A stretch of 64,000 bases of DNA from CAIOHW01 sp046317855 (GTDB lineage Bacteria > Bdellovibrionota > UBA1018): assembly GCA_046317855.1 (NCBI GenBank), contig JBKCVM010000147.1:7774-71773 (forward strand). Direction: 5' to 3'. The translations under genes were made by a program, and so were the position numbers. Position 1 is the first letter of the stretch, and the number at the start of each line of letters is the position of its first letter. Below the pieces are notes generated by a model. That model was not told the origin of the DNA and ran no database searches. It was given only the letters and a program-made list of their open reading frames with translations. Of the stretch, positions 8,245 through 15,771 are shown one piece after another.

Positions 8245-8246
8245 CA

Positions 8247-8272
8247 GTCACAAGGCATCCTGGCCCTTCGTA
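8247..8272 (+). promoter_or_regulatory. Candidate ECF promoter for the Cys-rich protein
   Basis: GTCACAA (8247-8253), a 15-base spacer, then CGTA (8269-8272), about 40 bases before ATG 8313. Together with the minus-strand element it forms the palindrome TTGTGAC-CA-GTCACAA (8238-8253). Both directions would thus be read by the same sigma factor, or the palindrome is an operator. Confidence 0.5.
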
Positions 8273-8312
8273 CCTTTCAATGACAGGCCATCACTAAAAG
8301 GAGATTTTGACC

Positions 8313-8531
8313 ATGAATTCATTCAAGAAATCAATTTACGGCGCCCTATTTGCCCTCTCGGCTGCCGCCATTTCGACCCCACCGGCCCTGGCTGCCGGCA
8401 AGGAGTGTGCATGTGATTCGAAGTGCATGGAGAGCTGTGCCAAGGGAGACACCAAGAGCTGTTCGTGCAAGACCTGCGATTGCTCCAAGGACAAGGGCTG
8501 CAGTCACGATAAGTGCAATCACAAGCGCTGA
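8313..8531 (+). CDS. Exported cysteine-rich, metallothionein-like small protein
   Basis: A 72-residue protein with a signal peptide (MNSFKKSIYGALFALSAAAI, cleavage near PALAAG at 26-31). The mature part of about 43 residues holds 10 cysteines and two histidines, in C-x-C, C-x3-C and C-x2-C arrays (ECACDSKCMESC, SCSCKTCDC). This density suggests metal binding in the periplasm (copper, zinc or another soft metal). It does not show the typical DUF2282 (BufA) pattern. ATG 8313 is chosen because AAGGAG lies 9 bases before it; TTG 8307 is too close. It is divergent from the ECF sigma factor and shares a mirrored promoter region, so it is a likely regulon member. No named family recognised. Confidence 0.82.
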   Translation: MNSFKKSIYGALFALSAAAISTPPALAAGKECACDSKCMESCAKGDTKSCSCKTCDCSKDKGCSHDKCNHKR

Positions 8532-8559
8532 GCCGGTTGACTCGAGTACGAAATATGCG

Positions 8560-8594
8560 ACACCCTCCTGAGCGGGCGACAGCCAGGGGGGTGT
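8560..8594 (+). promoter_or_regulatory. Hairpin covering the ribosome binding site of the next gene
   Basis: ACACCCTCCTG (8560-8570) pairs with CAGGGGGGTGT (8584-8594), 11 bp with one U-G pair, around a 13-base loop. The 3' arm contains the only purine-rich ribosome binding site (8585-8591) for GTG 8598. It may limit translation of that gene or act as a weak terminator for the Cys-rich gene. Confidence 0.5.
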
Positions 8595-8597
8595 TTC

Positions 8598-8921
8598 GTG
8601 AAGAGTTCAGTGCTTGGGAGTATTTTCGCTTTAGGTGCTCTGCTTTCTGTCCCGGCTTTTTGTGAGGAGTCGGCGGCAGGTGTCAATCTCAGGTTCAAGG
8701 CCGTGGATGTCTGCACGATGTGGGGCAGCTTTCAGGACCGCGACGGCAGGCCCTTTCAGGGCTGCACTCTTTACCCGCGTCGCATGGAAATCGTCGACTC
8801 CTTCAGCCTGCAACAGGAACTGACGGCGCTCGAGCGCCGAATTGAGAAGCTCGAGGCCCTGATCCAGAGGATCGAGGAGCTCGAAAGTTTGGCTCTTCTC
8901 AAGTCCAAGTCCTTCCCCTAA
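8598..8921 (+). CDS. Exported small protein with C-terminal coiled coil, unknown
   Basis: A 107-residue protein starting at GTG 8598. It has a signal peptide (KSSVLGSIFALGALLSVPAFC) and a short middle part with two cysteines (VDVCTMWGSFQDRDGRPFQGC). A heptad-patterned C-terminus from about residue 70 (LQQELTALERRIEKLEALIQ) should form a coiled coil. I do not recognise the family. The start codon sits just after a hairpin that buries the ribosome binding site. It follows the Cys-rich gene by 66 bases and may share its promoter. Confidence 0.65.
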   Translation: MKSSVLGSIFALGALLSVPAFCEESAAGVNLRFKAVDVCTMWGSFQDRDGRPFQGCTLYPRRMEIVDSFSLQQELTALERRIEKLEALIQRIEELESLALLKSKSFP

Positions 8922-8936
8922 AGTGCCGCGTCATGA
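8922..8936. repeat. Partial copy of the dispersed repeat
   Basis: AGTGCCGCGTCATGA matches the non-palindromic end of the repeat at 475-510 (GCGCCGCGTCATTGA) and 14062-14117, without the GGTGTC palindrome. It overlaps the start codon of the nucleoside phosphorylase. It is short enough that chance is possible. Confidence 0.3.
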
Positions 8937-9688
8937 GTGCGCAGCCCGGTAGTTCGTCAGGTCCTTCCCTTAAGCCCCACATCCGCCTAGCGGCCGATCC
9001 CCGCTTCAAGCGAGCGGTTGTCTGTGGCGCTCCGGAGCGAGCCGCGCTGATTGCAAGCCAGCTCGAAAATCCGCAGGAGCTGGCCAAGAACCGTGAGTAT
9101 CATTCGTACATCGGAAAGCACAAAGGCGTCGAAGTGATGGCCATCTCCCATGGAGTGGGCGCTGCCGGCGCCACGATCTGCTTTCAGGAGTTGATCGATG
9201 TGGGTGTGCAGTCGATCATCCGAGTAGGGACGGCAGGGGGTCTGCAGGACGAAGCGCAGATCGGCGATGTGGCGCTTGCCGTTGCAGCGGTCCGGCAGGA
9301 GGGTGTGACCCCGCTCATGGTGCCGATGGGTTTTCCGGCCGTGGCCGACTCGGCACTGACCGCCGGTCTTGCAGGCGCCCTGCTCGAAAAAGGCCGCAAG
9401 TTCCATCGCGGCGTCGTGCTCACGAGCGATGTGTTTTACCCGGGAATTTTGGACACCGACCTCAGGCTCTACCAAAAGGCCGGTTGCGTTGCCGTGGAGA
9501 TGGAGTGCTCGGCGCTTTTTGTTACGGCACTGCTCAGGCGCGTGCGCGCGGCCGGCGTGCTAGCGCTCGATGGTAATCCGCTTAAGTGGGCTGAAGGAAA
9601 CTATAATCCTACCGCAGGATCGCTCGACCAGGCGCTTCGCGCCGCAATCGCGGCCGCGCTCGACGCCATCGTGCTGCCGGTTGAGTGA
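8933..9688 (+). CDS. Nucleoside phosphorylase (uridine phosphorylase-like)
   Basis: A 251-residue enzyme of the PNP/UDP family, which splits nucleosides with phosphate to base plus ribose-1-phosphate in the cytosol. Visible are VVCGAPERAALIA (phosphate loop), SHGVGAAGATICFQEL, RVGTAGGLQDEAQIGD and CVAVEMECSALF, the base/ribose site with the conserved ME. Length and motifs fit uridine phosphorylase best; purine nucleoside phosphorylase is possible. The downstream pseudouridine synthase gene starts inside its stop codon (GTGA), so the two are coupled. Confidence 0.9.
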   Translation: MSAQPGSSSGPSLKPHIRLAADPRFKRAVVCGAPERAALIASQLENPQELAKNREYHSYIGKHKGVEVMAISHGVGAAGATICFQELIDVGVQSIIRVGTAGGLQDEAQIGDVALAVAAVRQEGVTPLMVPMGFPAVADSALTAGLAGALLEKGRKFHRGVVLTSDVFYPGILDTDLRLYQKAGCVAVEMECSALFVTALLRRVRAAGVLALDGNPLKWAEGNYNPTAGSLDQALRAAIAAALDAIVLPVE

Positions 9689-10455
9689 GTTTTTCAAAGC
9701 ACCCCATCTTATTCGAAGACGCCGACCTGGTGCTGGTGGACAAACCGGCTGGCGTGCTCTCGCACCCCAACCCCGGCGCCAAGGCCGCGCCAGGCTCCTG
9801 CGCCTTTGAGGGAAAGTACGATTTCAACGCCAAGACCTTTGCCACGCCCTCGGGCACGCTCTGGCTTTTGCACCGGCTTGACCAAGACACTTCGGGCGTG
9901 TTGCTTGCCGCTCGAACCGAAAAGGCTGCGCGCGCGTTGCGCGAAGCCTTTGATGCCGGGCGCGTGGCCAAGCACTACCTTGCACTGGTGCGCGGGATTG
10001 CCGACGAAAAGGGAGTGTGGCGCGACCACCTTGAGTCGTCTCGAGAGGGGCGCGGGGGGCGTGACGGCTCGCGCGTTCGCACGCGCGTGGTGCGCGGTCG
10101 CGCTGCCAATGCCGAGCTCAAGTTTGTGCGACGCGAGGTTTTTGCCGCGCAGCGGGTGAGCCTGCTTGAGATTGAGCTCGTCACCGGGCGCACGCACCAG
10201 ATCCGTGTTCAGGCCGCCTCACGCCAGCACCCGATTGCTGGCGATGACCTTTACGGCGATTTTGCCTGGAACAAGCGTCTGCGCAAGGAGTGGGGCCTTA
10301 AGCGCTTGTTCCTCCACGCTGCATCGCTTGAGTTTGTGCACCCCGGCACCAGGCGGCGCGTTTGCATCGAGTCTGCGCTGCCGGGGGAGCTGGAGCGGGT
10401 CAAGGGGGACACATCCCCTCTCGTGAAAAGCGTCAACACGTCCACCCCATGCTAG
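9685..10455 (+). CDS. RluA-family RNA pseudouridine synthase
   Basis: A 256-residue pseudouridine synthase that isomerises uridine in rRNA or tRNA. The catalytic block HRLDQDTSGVLLAARTEKAA has the active-site Asp, VDKPAGVLSHP lies near the N-terminus, and VTGRTHQIRVQAASRQHPIAGDDLYG closes the RluA motif set. There is no S4 domain, as in the RluA/RluC-like short forms. The GTG start overlaps the preceding stop. The target site in RNA cannot be told from sequence. Confidence 0.92.
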   Translation: MSFSKHPILFEDADLVLVDKPAGVLSHPNPGAKAAPGSCAFEGKYDFNAKTFATPSGTLWLLHRLDQDTSGVLLAARTEKAARALREAFDAGRVAKHYLALVRGIADEKGVWRDHLESSREGRGGRDGSRVRTRVVRGRAANAELKFVRREVFAAQRVSLLEIELVTGRTHQIRVQAASRQHPIAGDDLYGDFAWNKRLRKEWGLKRLFLHAASLEFVHPGTRRRVCIESALPGELERVKGDTSPLVKSVNTSTPC

Positions 10456-10464
10456 ACTCAAAGG

Positions 10465-11733
10465 ATGGTTCGTGGGGTGTTCAGTGCGCGGCGTTGGGAC
10501 CGCAGCCGTGGCCAGAGCCTGGTCGGGGTATTGAGCGCGATGGCGGGATCGCTCGTGCTCTTTGCTGTCTCTGCACAGCTCATGATTCAGATGAATCGTA
10601 TCAAGTCAGACGATGAGCTGGAGAGCTCCTTTCAGCAGATGACCCAGCTCGTGGGCCTGAGCTTGGCAAATCCGGGCTCCTGCGGTGAGTTCTTTGCCAA
10701 TCAGCAGATCACCTACCAGGCGGGGGCTGGCCAAGGAGGGGCTGGATGGCAACATGTTGCAGATCCTGCAAGGCCCCTGGTCTTGGGTGTATTGGCGCCT
10801 CCCACCAGTACCCCTCAGCGGTTTGGGCCTTGGGCCGTTCAGAGTTTGAGTCTGCAGATCGAAGACTGCAAGGTGTGGGATGCCTCCACCGGTTCTCACG
10901 TTTCCTGCATCGGTGCGCAGGCAGGTCAGCCGCTCTCTCAACCCACCGAGTTGGTTGGAACTCTGTCTGTCACCGTCAACTCAACCCGGCCCTCGACCGG
11001 CGTGGCAGTGGTTCGGACGACAGAAAAGTTTCCGTTTTTAGTTCGTACTCCGACTGGTCCCAGCCCTCTGGCTCCCGGAGTTTCATCGTATGTTTTGCCA
11101 GCACAAGGTGCCTGCGGGCTCCAAGGGCCATCCGGGGGACAGCCGCCAGCAAATCTGCGCCAACTGCTCTGTAATTCGCTCTGCATTTCTCCTTCGGCCA
11201 TGGTTTCAAGAACGGGTTGTTGGGATCCGATCACCGAGCAGTGTGACTTATCCTATCAGACTTGCGATGCGCTTAGGGTTTCGCGCGCGGGTGTTAATCG
11301 GTGTGAGAAAACAAACTTCCGAAATGAATTTGTTCGTGGCGGTTACATTGGGGCTTCGCAAAATCCTTGCCCTGCAGACGAGGCGGCCGTTGGATTTAGG
11401 CTCAAGTATCCGTCGCTGCACTCTTCTGCAGACTCTCAAATGATCTGCCGTCCCTACGGTCCGGCTCCTACGAACCCTCCTGAGTCCTGCCCCAGTTGCG
11501 CAGTGAGGGTTGAGCGTGCGCCTCCGCCAGCACCAAGCACTCGGGCGGCACAGTGCCTCAATTATTGTGTGGGATTGAGCCCACCCTCGGGCCAGTTGAC
11601 GGCTTGGCTGCATACTGGGGCCAATGCTCAGCCAGTCAGTGGTGGGGGAGTCTCGGCGTTCTGTTCTTGCGGGACTCCTAAGGCAGGGTTTGAGTTCTGT
11701 AGACAACCCAGAACAGGGTGTACCGGACTATGA
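10465..11733 (+). CDS. Pilin-like protein 1 of a three-gene set (large, Cys-rich)
   Basis: A 422-residue protein with a basic leader (MVRGVFSARRWDRSRG), then a hydrophobic helix (QSLVGVLSAMAGSLVLFAVS) as in prepilins; Glu at mature position 5 is replaced by Gly. A P-G-S-C motif puts a Cys at mature residue 57, the same place as in the next two genes. The long C-terminal domain has many cysteines (for example LLCNSLCISPSAM, SCPSCAV, CSCGTPKAGFEFC), suggesting disulfide-rich exported structure. Possible role: minor pilin or pilus-tip protein. It overlaps the next gene by ATGA. The family is inferred from the N-terminus only. Confidence 0.75.
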   Translation: MVRGVFSARRWDRSRGQSLVGVLSAMAGSLVLFAVSAQLMIQMNRIKSDDELESSFQQMTQLVGLSLANPGSCGEFFANQQITYQAGAGQGGAGWQHVADPARPLVLGVLAPPTSTPQRFGPWAVQSLSLQIEDCKVWDASTGSHVSCIGAQAGQPLSQPTELVGTLSVTVNSTRPSTGVAVVRTTEKFPFLVRTPTGPSPLAPGVSSYVLPAQGACGLQGPSGGQPPANLRQLLCNSLCISPSAMVSRTGCWDPITEQCDLSYQTCDALRVSRAGVNRCEKTNFRNEFVRGGYIGASQNPCPADEAAVGFRLKYPSLHSSADSQMICRPYGPAPTNPPESCPSCAVRVERAPPPAPSTRAAQCLNYCVGLSPPSGQLTAWLHTGANAQPVSGGGVSAFCSCGTPKAGFEFCRQPRTGCTGL

Positions 11734-12899
11734 GCACCCTTTTGCAAACAATGGTGGTGGCACTCATGGTGCAAGGGACGATGCTTGGAGTCATGAGTAA
11801 CCGGCTCTCGCAAAAAAATGCGCATATGAACCAAATGGTGATGGCAGATCGAGATGCGTTTCAGGGCCAAATCCAAAAGGCTCTTGCTGCGCCCGAGACG
11901 TGTTGGCAGATGCTGCAAAAGGTTGATTTTTCGACTACCGGCACGGCTGCAGGGCTGGTGCTGATGGTTCCAGGAGACTCTGAGAGCTCAAGTCCGTGGG
12001 TCCGGCCAGATATGTCTTGGAATAGCCTACTCATCCAAGAGATCTCGGTAAACACGCAGGACTGCGATTCAAACACCGATCCACTTTGCGGTACCTCAGC
12101 CAATTACACAAAGAAAGCGACCTTAGTATGGGAAGGTCAGGCCCGCGCTGGGAGCGCCAGAAAAATTGGCGGCACGATCGGCCCCATTTATGCCGATTAC
12201 GATAACAAGACCTGTGCGTTGATGCTGCAAGGCACAAGTACGGGTTCGGCCTCTGGCGTAGATTGCCAGAGTTTTGGGGGAGACTGTGGCGGAAGCAGAA
12301 CTCTGCAGCTCACGCTGCGAAATTCTGGCTTTAGTTCCTATCCATTTGCTTCGATTCCGCTAGAAGAGCTCTCGGCTCTGTCGGGATGGGAGATGTCAAC
12401 CGAGCTTCGAGCTGCCACAGTGGGCGGATGTCCAGTGGGCTATGCAGTGTCTCAGGTTAACAATGAATCTTGGGCAGTAACTGGAGCGGCCAATTTTAAT
12501 TGCGTGCCGCTTGTCCCAAATCTTGGAACACCTAACAACGGCTGCGCGCGGTTAAACTACCAAACTTGCTATTATCAGGGTCCCTCTCACTTTTACGGAC
12601 TCTGCCCGGATGGGAGTACCACTCTTAGCTATTACGCTATTTTTACGGGTAACGTCCTTCAAGGGCAGGAGTTTCGTTGCGGCCCGCCGGTCGGTTTGCA
12701 GCCTTGTGATAGTGTGACTTACACACAGCCTTCACTTCCTCCTTCAAACCCTGATTTTTCCGACTTCTTTGGGGTCGAACCCACGGCGGGTATTCCAGAT
12801 CCCGGAAATAACCCAGCCAATCCCATCGGCCATCCCGTCAATGGTGCCTCTTGCAGAACGGGATGTATTCACCTTCCAGGGACCACCGCATGTCAGTAA
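11730..12899 (+). CDS. Pilin-like protein 2 of a three-gene set
   Basis: A 389-residue protein that begins directly with a hydrophobic helix (STLLQTMVVALMVQGTMLGV) and has no prepilin leader before it. ATG 11730 overlaps the upstream stop; the alternative GTG 11718 adds only four residues and no leader glycine. A P-E-T-C motif places Cys at 56 residues after the second residue, matching its two neighbours. The C-terminal region holds several cysteines (CARLNYQTCYY, FRCGPPVG, CRTGCIH). It is probably exported and assembled with the two flanking pilin-like proteins. Function unknown. Confidence 0.72.
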   Translation: MSTLLQTMVVALMVQGTMLGVMSNRLSQKNAHMNQMVMADRDAFQGQIQKALAAPETCWQMLQKVDFSTTGTAAGLVLMVPGDSESSSPWVRPDMSWNSLLIQEISVNTQDCDSNTDPLCGTSANYTKKATLVWEGQARAGSARKIGGTIGPIYADYDNKTCALMLQGTSTGSASGVDCQSFGGDCGGSRTLQLTLRNSGFSSYPFASIPLEELSALSGWEMSTELRAATVGGCPVGYAVSQVNNESWAVTGAANFNCVPLVPNLGTPNNGCARLNYQTCYYQGPSHFYGLCPDGSTTLSYYAIFTGNVLQGQEFRCGPPVGLQPCDSVTYTQPSLPPSNPDFSDFFGVEPTAGIPDPGNNPANPIGHPVNGASCRTGCIHLPGTTACQ

Positions 12900-14059
12900 C
12901 TCCGATCAAACTTAGAGCGGGAATGGGACTTGTGGAGGTCATGGTCGCTGCGTCTGTGATTGCAGCTTCGGTGCTTGGGGGGTTGGGAGCGGCTGAGTAT
13001 TATGCCCGTTCGTCTGTCAGCCAAGCCCAAGATCAAGCGCTCTTGCGCCTTTTTAGAGGGATTGAATTGATTTTGAGTAGCCCCTCAACGTGCGATGCCA
13101 ATCTCAAGGGGCAGGATGTAGGATCTTCGGGGCGATTTTCACTCAGTGAGTTGAGTGTGTCGGGTTCTGTGGCCGGAAGTGTGGCAAGCCCCTTTGTGCG
13201 CGTCGTGACTCATCAGCAGGGCAGTCAGCCGGCAAACGCCTTTCCACTGGGCGCCTCTGGATCAAGAGCCATCTGGGTCACGGGTCTTGAGTTTAATCGG
13301 GTTGGGCAAGTCGCTACGATTCAGCGTTATGAATTTAGAATCAGTGTGCAGATGCCCAGTGGTGCTGGAATGGTTCGAACTCTCAATCCGGCAACCGCCA
13401 CGAGGACCCTTCAAGTTTATCTGGAGGTCAACTCTAACAACCGAGTGAGTCGCTGCGTGACTCCCAGTGCGAGCGGTGCTGCAGCTCCGCCCACCACGGC
13501 TCAGTCGGCCTGTGAGTCTTTGGGGGGTCAATGGGTGCGGGATCCTTCTCCTTCTGCCCTGGGCGAGTGGTGCATTCTTTCTAGGGTGGTCTGCCATGGG
13601 TGGAATCTCAGATACGATCCGGTCTCTCGTCACTGTAATATGGACGACGTCTACAAGGCCGGAGGCTTGGCGATGATCGCAACCGGTCCGTGTCCAGAGG
13701 GTCAATCTCTTCGGAGTTTAGCGCCGGATGGGACCCCCCTTTGCGACTCACCTCGAAACCCTCAGCCGCCAGTGGTGGGAAAAGACGCACTCGGTTTAGA
13801 GCCCACGGTGACTGCAAACTGCGGTGATTGCTGGATGGATAGCGCCGTAGATTGCTACGCCCACAATCCGGCGATCCAACCCCCGGCTGAGCCATATGAG
13901 AGGCGGATGCGGTTCATGGTTTTCAAGCGAGGTCAGTTTCACAGCTCTACTTGCGCCCTGGGTCCTCCGCCCGGACTGAATAAGTGTGTTTCGTTTGAGC
14001 CAGGCACTGATGCTTGGGATGTGCCTTTTAAAGGTCGGCCCTGCGCCCCATCTCCGTAG
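12890..14059 (+). CDS. Pilin-like protein 3 with classical prepilin N-terminus
   Basis: A 389-residue protein with a typical type IV prepilin signal: leader MSVTPIKLRAG, then MGLVEVMVAASVIAASVLGG, with Glu at mature position 5. P-S-T-C gives a Cys at mature residue 57. The C-terminal part is large, with cysteine pairs (NCGDCWMDSAVDCYA). Classical minor pilins are under 200 residues, so a big extra domain is present, perhaps an adhesin or tip module. ATG 12890 overlaps the stop of gene 2. The set ends at a strong hairpin facing oxyR. Confidence 0.8.
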   Translation: MSVTPIKLRAGMGLVEVMVAASVIAASVLGGLGAAEYYARSSVSQAQDQALLRLFRGIELILSSPSTCDANLKGQDVGSSGRFSLSELSVSGSVAGSVASPFVRVVTHQQGSQPANAFPLGASGSRAIWVTGLEFNRVGQVATIQRYEFRISVQMPSGAGMVRTLNPATATRTLQVYLEVNSNNRVSRCVTPSASGAAAPPTTAQSACESLGGQWVRDPSPSALGEWCILSRVVCHGWNLRYDPVSRHCNMDDVYKAGGLAMIATGPCPEGQSLRSLAPDGTPLCDSPRNPQPPVVGKDALGLEPTVTANCGDCWMDSAVDCYAHNPAIQPPAEPYERRMRFMVFKRGQFHSSTCALGPPPGLNKCVSFEPGTDAWDVPFKGRPCAPSP

Positions 14060-14061
14060 CC

Positions 14062-14117
14062 ATGACGCGGTGCTTAAGTAAAAGGTGTCGGACACCCTGG
14101 GGTGTCCGACACCTTTT
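14062..14117. repeat. Dispersed palindrome-containing repeat, copy 2
   Basis: Bases 14062-14096 are the inverted counterpart of the repeat at 475-510 (ATGACGCGGTGCTTAAGTAAAA, then GGTGTCGGACACC). They are followed by a second palindrome unit at 14101-14113, so two palindromes sit head to head and form a long hairpin. Confidence 0.7.
14080..14117. terminator. Bidirectional hairpin terminator between convergent genes
   Basis: A perfect 17-bp stem (14080-14096 with 14101-14117) around the loop CTGG has A4 on its 5' side and T4 on its 3' side. It therefore looks like a Rho-independent terminator from either strand. It lies exactly between the 3' ends of the pilin-like set and oxyR, and is built from the dispersed repeat. 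Confidence 0.75.
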
Positions 14118-14124
14118 AGACCTT

Positions 14125-15069
14125 TTAGATCTTGATGACCTCAATCCCCTTCTGCCGCTCCCTTGGGAGCTCTGCCGGTAGCGCAGCCTGTACCTGAACT
14201 GCCAGGGCTTCAAGAATGGGCTGCTTGTACTGGGTGCGCCGGTACACCAGGCTCACCTCGCGGCTCGGGACTGGTCGCGTAAAGGGTTTGAGCAGTTCGC
14301 GCCGGTGGCGCGAGAGCGAGCGCGTCGCGAGTAGCGGTAGAAGCGTGTAGCCGTATCCCTGCTCGACGAGATGGATCACCGTCTCGAGGCTTCCGCTTTC
14401 AAAGCGTACGTTCGAAAAAATACCGGGTTTTCCTCGAAGCGAGCAAATCCGCACGATTTGATTTCTGAGGCAGTGCCCCTCCGAGAGAAGCCAGAGATCG
14501 CGCCCGTCGAGTTTGTCTTCGTTGATGGTTTCTAACTTTGCCATTGGATGGCCCGCGCTTACAAAAAGACTGAAGGGCTCATAGTAAAGCGGACGCTCCA
14601 CCAGGCTCTCGACCTCAAGCGGGGTGGCCAAAATTCCCGCATCGATGCGATCCTGCTCGAGCGCCGCGATGATGTTTTCTGTCGTCATCTCTTCGATCAG
14701 TAGCTTGACCTCGGGGTAGCGCGTCGCAAAGTCACCTAAGAAAAGCGGCAACAGGTACGGCGCAATGGTCGGAATCAGCGCCAGCCTGAAATCTCCCGTG
14801 GGTTCGTTTTTGCGATTGCGGCAAAGGTGGTCGAGTTTTCCAACTTCACGCAACACCGACTTGGCCTGCTCGATCACCGCAAGTCCTTGTTGCGTTGGAA
14901 GAATAGGTTGTTTGCTGCGGTCAAAAAAAGTGAGTCCGTACTCTTCTTCGAGTTTGTGCAGCTGCATGCTGAGCGTCGGCTGAGAGACGTGGCAGGCCTT
15001 GGCCGCCTTGCCAAAATGCCGGTGCCGGTCAACCGCAATCAAGTATTCGAGCTGCGTGAGGGTAGCCAT
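14125..15069 (-). CDS. oxyR: Hydrogen-peroxide sensing LysR-type regulator OxyR
   Basis: A 314-residue LysR-family transcription factor. The N-terminal winged helix-turn-helix is LTQLEYLIAVDRHRHFGKAA and VSQPTLSMQLHKLEEEYG. The regulatory domain carries the OxyR redox pair: LLSEGHCLRNQIVRICSLRG places cysteines at 200 and 209, corresponding to Cys199 and Cys208 of the E. coli protein, which form a disulfide on peroxide exposure. It is divergent from ahpC, with an OxyR-type operator between them, so it should activate ahpCF and may regulate itself. Confidence 0.96.
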   Translation of the reverse strand: MATLTQLEYLIAVDRHRHFGKAAKACHVSQPTLSMQLHKLEEEYGLTFFDRSKQPILPTQQGLAVIEQAKSVLREVGKLDHLCRNRKNEPTGDFRLALIPTIAPYLLPLFLGDFATRYPEVKLLIEEMTTENIIAALEQDRIDAGILATPLEVESLVERPLYYEPFSLFVSAGHPMAKLETINEDKLDGRDLWLLSEGHCLRNQIVRICSLRGKPGIFSNVRFESGSLETVIHLVEQGYGYTLLPLLATRSLSRHRRELLKPFTRPVPSREVSLVYRRTQYKQPILEALAVQVQAALPAELPRERQKGIEVIKI

Positions 15070-15072
15070 AAC

Positions 15073-15089
15073 GATAGTTTATATCTATC
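15073..15089. promoter_or_regulatory. OxyR binding site between oxyR and ahpC
   Basis: GATAGTTTATATCTATC contains ATAG-N7-CTAT (15074-15088), an exact match to the ATAGnTnnnAnCTAT OxyR half. A weaker partner (GATC...TCGATT) follows at about 15094-15110, as expected for tandem sites. It lies immediately upstream of oxyR and about 75 bases before ahpC. Confidence 0.8.
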
Positions 15090-15161
15090 ACACGATCAAA
15101 ACAATCGATTTTAGCTTTTGGCGGCCTTGAGGCAGAGTCGAACCATAAGGAGAATTCAAAA

Positions 15162-15728
15162 ATGGCAACTCTGATCAATAGCAAAATCCCAGACTTTAAG
15201 GCCGAAGCGTACCACAACAACGCCTTCAAGACCGTGACTCAGAACGATCTGCGCGGAAAATGGTCGGTCCTCTTTTTCTATCCCGCCGACTTCACCTTCG
15301 TGTGTCCCACGGAGCTGGGCGACATGGCCGACAAGTATGATGCCTTCCAGAAGATGGGCGTCGAAGTCTACTCGGTGAGCACCGACACGCACTTCACCCA
15401 CAAGGCCTGGCATGACACTTCTGAGACGATCAAGAAGATCCGCTACCCGATGCTGGCTGACCCCACGGGCCACCTGACCCGTGCTTTCGGCGTGCACATC
15501 GAAGAGGCCGGCCTGTGCTACCGCGGCACCTTCGTTGTGGATCCCGAAGGCAAGATCAAGATCGCTGAAATCCATGACAACGGAATTGGCCGCAACGCCG
15601 ATGAGCTGCTCCGCAAGGTGCAGGCTGCGCAGTTCGTGGCATCGCATCCGGGCGAAGTTTGCCCCGCTAAGTGGACTCCAGGGGCAAAGACCCTGAAGCC
15701 CGGTCTCGACCTGGTCGGCAAGATCTGA
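15162..15728 (+). CDS. ahpC: Alkyl hydroperoxide reductase peroxiredoxin AhpC
   Basis: A 188-residue typical 2-Cys peroxiredoxin that reduces H2O2, organic peroxides and peroxynitrite in the cytosol. The peroxidatic Cys is in DFTFVCPTELGD, near residue 49, and the resolving Cys in GEVCPAKWTPG, near 167. Start ATG 15162 is preceded by AAGGAG. It is followed by ahpF after a 109-base gap that contains a stable hairpin, and is controlled by the divergent oxyR. Confidence 0.97.
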   Translation: MATLINSKIPDFKAEAYHNNAFKTVTQNDLRGKWSVLFFYPADFTFVCPTELGDMADKYDAFQKMGVEVYSVSTDTHFTHKAWHDTSETIKKIRYPMLADPTGHLTRAFGVHIEEAGLCYRGTFVVDPEGKIKIAEIHDNGIGRNADELLRKVQAAQFVASHPGEVCPAKWTPGAKTLKPGLDLVGKI

Positions 15729-15771
15729 GGAATCTTACGCTGAGGCCCGGCGCCTCGGCGGAGATGTTTTC

